This document shows, piece by piece, positions 53,813 to 63,100 of a DNA stretch of 64,000 nt. The stretch is from a virus. Position 1 is the stretch's first letter. Each line of letters opens with the position of its first letter. The DNA lies in IMG/VR virus record IMGVR_UViG_3300023178_000023, positions 24,390 through 88,389 of that record; one strand, written 5' to 3'. The position numbers were made by a program, and so were the translations under genes. The notes beneath the pieces were generated by a model that was not told the origin of the DNA, searched no databases, and saw only the letters and a list, made by a program, of their open reading frames with translations.

Positions 53813-56800
53813 ATGACTAATGTAATTCCAATAAGAGTTATAGTAGATGGTTCTGGAGACACAACTGGTTTAAGTGAATTTCTTGTAAACGAAACAGTAG
53901 GTCTGGACCATGGCGGAACCGGCGCAACAGATGCGGTCGGTGCAAGAACGAATCTTGGACTTTCTACTATCGCAGCAACTGGAAGTTGGACTGACCTCTT
54001 AAATAAACCAGATACTGATGCAATTCCAGAAGGTTCTACCAACCTTTATTTTACAGATGAAAGAGTGGACGATAGAGTTGCCGCTCTTTTTGTTGATGGA
54101 ACTGGAATTCAAAAAACATATGATGACGTTGGAAATCTTCTAAACATTTCTATAGACTTTAGCGAATTCGACTCTGATGATATTGTCGAAGGCGCAGTCA
54201 ATACATTCCTTGCAAATAGAACAACTGATAATATTCCAGAAGGTTCAACAAATCTTTATTTTACAGAAACTAGATCAAGAAATTCCATTAGTGCAACTGG
54301 AAGTATTAATTATGATCCAGCTACAGGTGTAATAAGTTATACCCAAGGCGATACTGATACAATCGTAGAAGGCACAACAAATCTCTATTTCACAAATGAA
54401 CGTGTCGATGACAGAGTTGCTGCTCTTATTCAAGACGGTGTTGGCATTGTCAAAAATTATGATGATGCTGGTAATCTATTAGATATTGCTATTAATTTTA
54501 CAGAGTTTGATACTGATGATATTATTGAAGGTAGTGTAAATACATATCTTGCAAACAGAACTACAGATGATATCCCAGAGGGTTCGACAAACCTTTACTA
54601 TACAGACGCAAGAGCAGACGCTAGAATCGCCGCTGCAAGTGTTGATGCACTATCTGATGTAGATACTACAACAACTGCACCAAACACTGGAGAGGCGCTT
54701 GTATGGGACGGAACAAACTTTGTTCCTGGCGTTACATTTAGTCAAGGAGATTTTGATACTGCATTTACCAATAAAGACGCCTCCGATTTAAATCTTGGTA
54801 CTCCAACAGATGGAAGTCTGAGTGATGGAGCTATAATTTTAGATTCTACAGATAAAACAGTAGATGCTATTGATGAATTGAATGAGGCGTTAAACAACAT
54901 TAGAATTGGTGTATTTGTAAGAAGTGTATCATTCACCGCATCTCCACTTGCGGGGGGTGAAGGAACTACAGTAACTTTATCTTTGAATGTTGATGGTTCT
55001 CCAAATAGATATGATATTGATTGGGGAGATGGTTCTAACACAAATGGCACAACCGACTCAACACCAAGTCATACATATACATCCAATGCTGGAAGTCCTT
55101 ATACAGTGACCGTTAGAGCATATAATAGTTCAGGGTCGGGTGCTGGAAGCGAAGCAACAGCAACTAATACAGATTATATTATCATTTATACAGCAGACCC
55201 TAGCACCGCATTTGCACTTTATAGAACTGTTTCTGGTGGTTCTTCTCTTAGCGGAAACGATCTTTATGTTATAGAGGGGCAAAGTTTATATTTACAAAAT
55301 ATTACTACAAATACTTTAATGGCAGATGTTACATATAATGTGAATTGGGGAGATGGAAGCGCACTTGATAATATTGCATCTGATGTAGCAGACGGCGGTG
55401 TGAGTGGTTCTAGATTACAACATACATGGGGTGCAAATACAGATACAGGAACTGGAAGAGATACAGTTATATTAACATTAGACTCACACACCACAGCCGA
55501 TCCTTCTGTAATTCCAACTAGTACATCCCTGCAACTTAAAGTATATGATCCTAATATCTCAACTCCAGCGGGATTGAGCTCAAAGTCAATAAGTTTTACT
55601 GGTGATGTTGGAACTTCTCCTAAACTCGTATCTGGATTTACAGATAATACTGGAGGCACTTCTCTTGTGGCAGGAAGCAATGTAGATAGAACAACATCAA
55701 CTTCTGGTTCTGTTCAGTCTACTACAATTTCTACTTTTGCATATAATGCAGATGGTGGAACACTTGACGCAATTGTAAATGGTTCTTCAGATGGACAAAT
55801 TACTTTTGATGGTAATGATAATTCTGGAACAGTCACTAGTCTTGTTGTTACAGAAGAAAGAGATTACAATTTATTAGACTCTGATGGTTCCAGTATTTCA
55901 TTCACTTCCAGTGTATATCACCCAGATTTATATAAAGGATTCAAGGCTAGAGTTTCCAAGAGCGCAGCGACACTTAGTATTGGGATAAATAGTTTTCAAT
56001 TATCTCACTCGACAACTGGAAATACAAATCTTATAGAATTTGTAAAAGACGATTTAACATCTACACCAACAGTTACTTCTGGCACTCTTTCTGAGAATGT
56101 TGGCAATTACAGATATATTTCTGGAATTCCGTATTATACTTCAGGTTCGTCTTTGACCTTGAGCGGAGTTACTATTAATAATTTTATAGGTCAAACGTAT
56201 AGAGATACATCTAGTGTTGTGACTGTACAGAGCGGAACTAACCAAGAAGGAACTTCTCAGTCTGCCATTTCTACTCAAAATTATAATTATTCTCAAATTG
56301 ATGGATCTGTTACTTTCTTGAGTGATGGAATTCCTATTGCAAACACTGGAAATGGTTCTGCATACTCAATTGGAGATTTGACTGTTAATATTACGGGTTC
56401 TGGTGTTAGGACTGTCGAAACTATAAGTATTAGTGCTAATAATGTAAACGGAAGCGGAAGTTCGGTGCAAAACAATACAGCTTTACAGGTTCATACATCA
56501 TCTCAATCAAACATAGATGAAACAAATATTAGCGTTTCAAGTTCTCTGGGTTCTGGTTTCAATGATGGTGGAGTTAGAGTTTTTGATTTTAATTTAGCAA
56601 CCACCACAAATCCCTCAATAAATGATGCAAACAATTACTATACAAGTAATCCATACACTGAAGGTTCTGATCCAGGCGTTGTTGGAACACAGGAAGCGAC
56701 ACTTAGATTAGGAGATATTGAACACAATACAAATGATTACAGTAGTGGATATCTTCCAGTAGGACCAGATCGTTCTGGTGATACTGGTCAACAATATTTT

Positions 56801-57172
56801 ACTTTTGCTTTCAGACGCACAGTAGTAGCAAACTTCAATATAAATATAACAAGTCCTAGTGGTGTGGCGGGTGTTTGGATTGCAGCTCCAGGCACAGCCA
56901 TAGGAGCCACTAGTTCTATAAACGGATGGTTAGATTGTGGTGTTCAATATGCTGGTGCTGGAATCCCAGGCGCAAACACTGGCTCGGGTGGAAATGGTAG
57001 CAATGGTTGTGCCTCAACTGGTTCTGATAGGATTCTCCCAAATGCTTCTTTGAGCGGAAGTTATACCATGACACTAGGAACTGAAAATCTTACAAATGCT
57101 ACTGGAAATGTTGCACTTGTACGGATTGCATTAGATTCTGGTCAATCTATAACATCACTTAGTGTGTCATAG
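53813..57172 (+). CDS. giant tail fibre with TNLYFT repeats and PKD-like domains
   Basis: 1119 residues. The N-terminus (IPIRVIVDGSGDTTGLSEFL) is followed by the classic fibre motif GGTGATDAVGARTNLGL. Residues ~75-275 contain four TNLY(F/Y)T(D/E/N) units with the shared insert 'VDDRVAALI.DG.GI.K.YDDAGNLL', also found in the next gene. About 372-440 and 500-570 look like PKD/Ig-type beta sandwiches: DIDWGDGSNTNG then YTVTVRAYNSSG, and VNWGDGSA. The C-terminal ~500 residues are Ser/Thr/Gly-rich beta domains ending in LVRIALDSGQSITSLSVS, plausibly the receptor-binding end (YFTFAFRRTVVANFNI region). It follows the hairpin at 53753. The next gene starts 8 bases after its stop with GGGG as RBS. Confidence 0.8.
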   Translation: MTNVIPIRVIVDGSGDTTGLSEFLVNETVGLDHGGTGATDAVGARTNLGLSTIAATGSWTDLLNKPDTDAIPEGSTNLYFTDERVDDRVAALFVDGTGIQKTYDDVGNLLNISIDFSEFDSDDIVEGAVNTFLANRTTDNIPEGSTNLYFTETRSRNSISATGSINYDPATGVISYTQGDTDTIVEGTTNLYFTNERVDDRVAALIQDGVGIVKNYDDAGNLLDIAINFTEFDTDDIIEGSVNTYLANRTTDDIPEGSTNLYYTDARADARIAAASVDALSDVDTTTTAPNTGEALVWDGTNFVPGVTFSQGDFDTAFTNKDASDLNLGTPTDGSLSDGAIILDSTDKTVDAIDELNEALNNIRIGVFVRSVSFTASPLAGGEGTTVTLSLNVDGSPNRYDIDWGDGSNTNGTTDSTPSHTYTSNAGSPYTVTVRAYNSSGSGAGSEATATNTDYIIIYTADPSTAFALYRTVSGGSSLSGNDLYVIEGQSLYLQNITTNTLMADVTYNVNWGDGSALDNIASDVADGGVSGSRLQHTWGANTDTGTGRDTVILTLDSHTTADPSVIPTSTSLQLKVYDPNISTPAGLSSKSISFTGDVGTSPKLVSGFTDNTGGTSLVAGSNVDRTTSTSGSVQSTTISTFAYNADGGTLDAIVNGSSDGQITFDGNDNSGTVTSLVVTEERDYNLLDSDGSSISFTSSVYHPDLYKGFKARVSKSAATLSIGINSFQLSHSTTGNTNLIEFVKDDLTSTPTVTSGTLSENVGNYRYISGIPYYTSGSSLTLSGVTINNFIGQTYRDTSSVVTVQSGTNQEGTSQSAISTQNYNYSQIDGSVTFLSDGIPIANTGNGSAYSIGDLTVNITGSGVRTVETISISANNVNGSGSSVQNNTALQVHTSSQSNIDETNISVSSSLGSGFNDGGVRVFDFNLATTTNPSINDANNYYTSNPYTEGSDPGVVGTQEATLRLGDIEHNTNDYSSGYLPVGPDRSGDTGQQYFTFAFRRTVVANFNINITSPSGVAGVWIAAPGTAIGATSSINGWLDCGVQYAGAGIPGANTGSGGNGSNGCASTGSDRILPNASLSGSYTMTLGTENLTNATGNVALVRIALDSGQSITSLSVS

Positions 57173-57180
57173 GGGAAGTC

Positions 57181-60100
57181 ATGGCGATAAACGACAATCA
57201 AAAACTTGACTTTCTTTGGAAGAAACTTGGTTATGGTGTTTCAAAGACTGACATAAATTCAATAAAAAACGCCACAAACGAAAGTATTCCTAGTCCACTT
57301 TTGATTAGGGGCGATAGGCTCTGGGCCGAAGCAGACCAAATTCCCACCACAATTCCATCTTCAGACACTTCACAAGTACAATTAGAAACTATAGAAACAA
57401 CTGCTGATGCAACTGCATCTGCGAATAGAACTTGGAAAACTGGTAATGGTGATTGGATACCACCAGAATTTGGTTCTACATATCAGATAAAAGTATATCT
57501 TGATAATTCAGGAGCTGCAAATCCGGCTTCTACAGGAACACAACTATTTGCTGCTGGTTCTGGTAATAATGATGAATGGTTTTTTGATTATCAATCTGGT
57601 GTTCTAAACTTTATTGGAGATAATCTTCCAAGTGGAATTAGTGGAAAAACTGTATATATTATTGGTGCAAGATATATTGGCAATTTTGGTATATCTGGAA
57701 CAACTGATGGAATTGTTGAAGGTGCCACAAATCTCTACTATACAGATGAGAGAGTTGATGACAGAGTTGCAAATTTAATTTTAGATGGGCAGGGAATTAC
57801 AAAAAGTTATGATGATGCTGGGAATCTTCTAAACATTGCGATAGATTTTACTGAATTTGATTCGGATGATATTATTGAGGGTGCTGTAAACACTTTCTTA
57901 GCATCCAGAACTACTGATGATATTCCAGAAGGCTCAACCAATCTTTACTATACAGATGCTAGAGTTGACACTAATTTTGCAACTAAAACTACAACCGATC
58001 TTACGGAAGGCACTAATCTTTACTATACAGATGCTAGAGTTGACACTAATTTTGCAACTAAAACTACAACCGATCTTACGGAAGGCACTAATCTTTACTA
58101 TACAGATGCTAGAGTACAAACTTATTTAACTGCAAATAACTATGCAACCATCTCTACAGTAACACAACAGGTCGCAGCACAAATTGGAGCAATTCAATCC
58201 GATCTTGATGATGAGATTTATGATAGAGAACAAGCAGATTTAAATCTTCAAAGTCAGATTGATAATTTAGTACTGAACGACTTGACGGATGTAAGTGTAA
58301 CTTCTCCAACTTCTGGAGATGCTCTTGTATGGAATGGAACTTCTTGGATTCCGCAAGCTCCATTTAGTCAAGCAGATTTTGATTCTGCTTTTGCTGCTAA
58401 AACTACAACTGATTTAACTGAAGGTACAAACCTTTATTATACTCAGACAAGATTCGACTCCGCATTTACTGCAAAATCTACTACGGACCTTTCTGAAGGA
58501 ACAAATCTTTATTATACAGATGAAAGAGTTGATGATCGTGTCGCAGCCCTAATTCAAGATGGAGTTGGGATTACTAAAACTTATGACGATGCTGGTAATC
58601 TTCTAAACATTGCTATAGATTTTACTGAATTTGATTCTGATGATATCATTGAAGGTGCTGTAAATACTTTCTTGGCCTCTAGAACCACTGACGATATTCC
58701 AGAGGGTTCAACAAATCTTTATTACACAGAAGCAAGATTTGATACAAGACTGGCAACAAAATCTACAACTGATCTTGCAGAAGGTACAAACTTATATTTC
58801 ACAGAAGAAAGAGTAGATGATAGAGTTGCCGCATTAATTCAAGCAGGAGAAGATATTTCTGTTGTATATGATGATGTTGCAAATACTCTAACGATTGCAC
58901 TTGCATCTAGTGTTGATGGTTTAGATTTATCAAATAATAGTACTGATGACCTTTCAGAAGGTTCTACCAATCTTTATTACACTGATGCAAGAGTTGATGC
59001 GAACTTTGCAACCAAGACTACCACAGATTTGACTGAAGGTACAAATTTATACTATACTGATGCTAGATTTGATGTCAGACTTGCAACTAAGACAACAACC
59101 GATTTAACCGAAGGTACAAATCTCTATTATACAGAAGCCAGAGTTGATGCAAATATTGCAACAAAAACTACTGATGATATTACTGAAGGTGCAACAAATC
59201 TTTACTATACAGATGCTAGAGTACAAACTTATTTAACTGCAAATAACTATGCAACCATCTCTACAGTAACACAACAGGTCGCAGCACAAATCGGATCTTT
59301 ACAATCAGATTTGGACGATGAAATATATGATAGAGAACAGGGCGATCTTGCTTTACAAAATCAAATAGATTCTTTAACAACAACCGATGTTGCAGAGGGA
59401 ACAAATCTCTACTATACAGATGCTAGATTTGACGCTAGATTGGCTGCAAAAACTACAACCGATTTAACTGAAGGCACAAATCTTTATTATACGGACGCAA
59501 GAGTTCAAACAAAACTTGGTGATGTTTCTGGACATATTATTCCAGATACAGATGTAACTTATGATTTAGGTAGCACAACCAACAAATTCCGCGATTTATA
59601 TTTGAGTGGAAGTTCAATTTATTTGGGAAGTTTACAATTATCTGATAACAATGGAGCTCTTGAAGTTACCGCAAGTGGTTCTACAGAAGTATTTGCGACA
59701 GAGACATATGTTGATACTGCAATCTCAAATCTTATAGATACTGCTCCAACCACTCTTGATACTCTCAATGAACTTGCTGCAGCACTAGGAGATGATCCAA
59801 ATTTTAGTACTACAATTACTAATTTGATTGGAACAAAACTTGCAACAGCAGATTTCAATACAACTGCTGACACTTGGTTGGGAACAAAATCTACAACTGA
59901 TTTATCAGAAGGCACCAATCTTTATTACACAGATGCAAGAGTAGATGCTAGAATTACTGCATCCAATCCATATGATTCTTCTGATTTTGATACAGACTTT
60001 TCTGGAAAGTCTACAACAGATTTAACTGAAGGTACAAATCTTTACTATACGGACGCTAGGGCGGACGCTAGAGTTGCTGCTGCAAATATTGGAGTATTGA

Positions 60101-63100
60101 ATGATGTAAATACAACCGGCATTGCTACTGGAGATTTCCTTCTGTATGATGGTAGTGAATTTCTACCAGTCGATTTTGCAACTGAAGTAACCACATATGC
60201 AGACTCTCGTATTAATCTTGCAAGTATACAAGACTTATCAGATGTAGATGCAGTTGATACACCAGCAAATGGAGATGTTTTATTATATGATGCTGGAAAT
60301 AGTAATTTTGGATTTATTAATCTTGGTAATGAAATTAATTCATATTTCGACATACGATTTGCAACAAAAAATACAGACGATTTAACAGAAGGTACTACCA
60401 ATCTTTATTACACAGACGCCAGAGTCGGTGCATATCTGGTTGCAAACAATTATGCTACTACTTCATATGTAACAAATCTTGTAAACACACAAATTGCAAT
60501 TGTAAATTCCAATTTAGATGACGAGATTTATAATAGAGAACAAGCAGATATTGATTTACAAAATCAAATCAACTCAAAGACTTCTTATACAACAAGCGAT
60601 TTTGATACAGATTTTGCAACGAAATCCACTACAGATTTGGCAGAAGGAACAAATCTTTACTATACAGATGCTAGAGCTGATGCAAGAATTACTACATTCG
60701 GTGCAGTAACGCAGAGTGATATTGATGCATCTATTGCTGCTTTGGTTGACTCAGCGCCGACAACACTTGATACTCTAAATGAACTAGCAGCTGCGCTGGG
60801 AGATGATCCTAACTTTGCGACTACGATTACAAATTCAATTGCAACCAAACTTGCAATTGCTGATTTCAATACAACTGCCGACACTTGGTTAGGAACAAAA
60901 TCTACAACTGATTTAGCTGAAGGCACGAATCTATATTATACAGATGCAAGAGTTGATTCAAGAATTAATTTACAAACCGGCACAAATTTGTCTTTGGCCA
61001 ATAAAACTACTGATGATTTGACTGAAGGTTCTACAAATTTCTATTATACAGATGCCAGATTTGATACAAGACTTGCTACGAAATCAACAACTGATCTTGC
61101 TGAAGGAACCAACCTTTATTATACAGACGCTAGATTTGATATTAGATTGTCCACAAAAACCACAGACAATCTTACTGAAGGTTCTACAAATCTCTATTAC
61201 ACAGACGCCAGAGTTGATGCAAGAATAACTGCGGCCAATTTGTTTGATGGACAATTTAGCAGTTTAACAAATACTCCAACTACACTTGCTGGTTACGGTA
61301 TTACAGACGGAGTTTCTACTTCTCAAGTAACTTCTATTGTAACACAACAAGTCGCAGCTCAAACTGGAGCAATTCAATCCGATCTTGATGATGAGATTTA
61401 TGATAGAGAACAGGCAGACATTGGATTGCAGAATCAAATAGATGCTTTGACAACAACTGATGTTGCTGAAGGAACCAATCTCTATTATACAGATGCAAGA
61501 GTTCAATCTTATTTAACTACACAAGGTATTGCCACAGAAACACTTACTTCACTTGGGATTGCTGGAAATGTTCTTACATACACAGATGAGAATGGAAATA
61601 CCACAAATATTGATTTATCTCTCTATTTGGATGATACAAATCTTGCAAGACTTACTTCGGGATCGCTTGCTGCAAATGGTATTGCTACGTTTATAAGAGA
61701 TGATGCATCCACATTTACTGTAGATTTCAGTCAATTTTTTGATGATACAAATTTATCAAGAGTTGATAATGCGACTTTCTCAAATGGTACACTGACACTC
61801 ACTAGGGATGATTCATCGACTGCAGCTAGTGTAAATTTAGACGGTAGATACCTACAAAACCTTGTAGCTCAAACGACAGATGATCTTTCAGAGGGATCTA
61901 CAAATCTTTATTATACAGATGCTAGAGTTAGAGATCAACTTTACAGTACTGTATCAGTAACAACTTCTAGTGGAAACTTCTATATTGATGGCGAACAACA
62001 AGGAATTGTAACACTCCAGCCAGGTAGAACTTATCGTTTCGATCAGTCAGATGCGTCAAATAACTCACATCCAATTAGATTTTCTGAAGTTTCAGATGGA
62101 ACACATGCTGGTGGTGGCGCAACAGAATACACAACAGGTGTAACTGTTAATGGTACGGCAGGAAATGCTGGTGCTTATGTTGAGTTTGTGGTCACAAATG
62201 CTACTCCAAGATTGTATTATTACTGTGCGAATCACAGCGGCATGGGTGGAAAAGTCAGTGTCGGTAAGGAAATGTTTGTTGAACGTATCACTTCAGATAC
62301 TTGGATTACGGGCCCTATCCAAACTACTTCGGTGAATGTGGGTACTGGTGGTTCAATCAATGCATCTACCGCGACACTAGACTTTACTCACACTACTGTA
62401 AACTTTAGTGGTGCAACTGTAGGTGGTCTTAGTAATTCTGATGTTGGTTTGGCAAATATCGCAGATAACGCACAGGGTGTAGTTGTTACTGGTAAGGTTG
62501 CTGCCGATAGTTTAGATATAGGTACTGGCGGTTCAATCAACGCACAACTTGCAACATTAGATTTTACTCATACTTTGGTAAATTTTAGTGGCGCAACTGT
62601 CGGTGGACTTGGTGATACTATTCAAGATGAAGTAGATTTTCATTTGAATAAAAATAATTCGAGTGGACAAACTATTATATCTGATGGACAAATACTAAGT
62701 TGGAATGCAACAGGTGGATTACAAGGTACAGGTGATTATGAGTGGATTGCACAATCTGGTGGTGGAGCATCTGTTACTACAAGCTCTACTGCACCAACAA
62801 GTCCTAATGATGGAGATTTGTGGTTCGATACTGACGAATTAAAAACATATGTATATTATAATGACGGAACATCTTCTCAATGGGTACAATCAAATCCAAC
62901 AGGAGCTATAGGTGGTGGTGGAACATCTATTGAAATTTCTGATGTTGCTCCATCAAGTCCATCAGCAGGAGATTTGTGGTTTGATTCTGATGCTCTTAAA
63001 ACATTCATTTATTATGATGATGGTAGTGGGGCTCAATGGATTGAATCTTCTGGCGGCGGCGGTTCTTCTATTGCGGATACTGATGCATTACCAGAGGGCT

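Noticed and set aside
56839-56846. TATAAATA inside the 53813 fibre gene
   Set aside because: It lies within coding sequence, 335 bases before the next gene, in AT-rich codons for Asn-Ile-Asn-Ile. Chance occurrence is likely.
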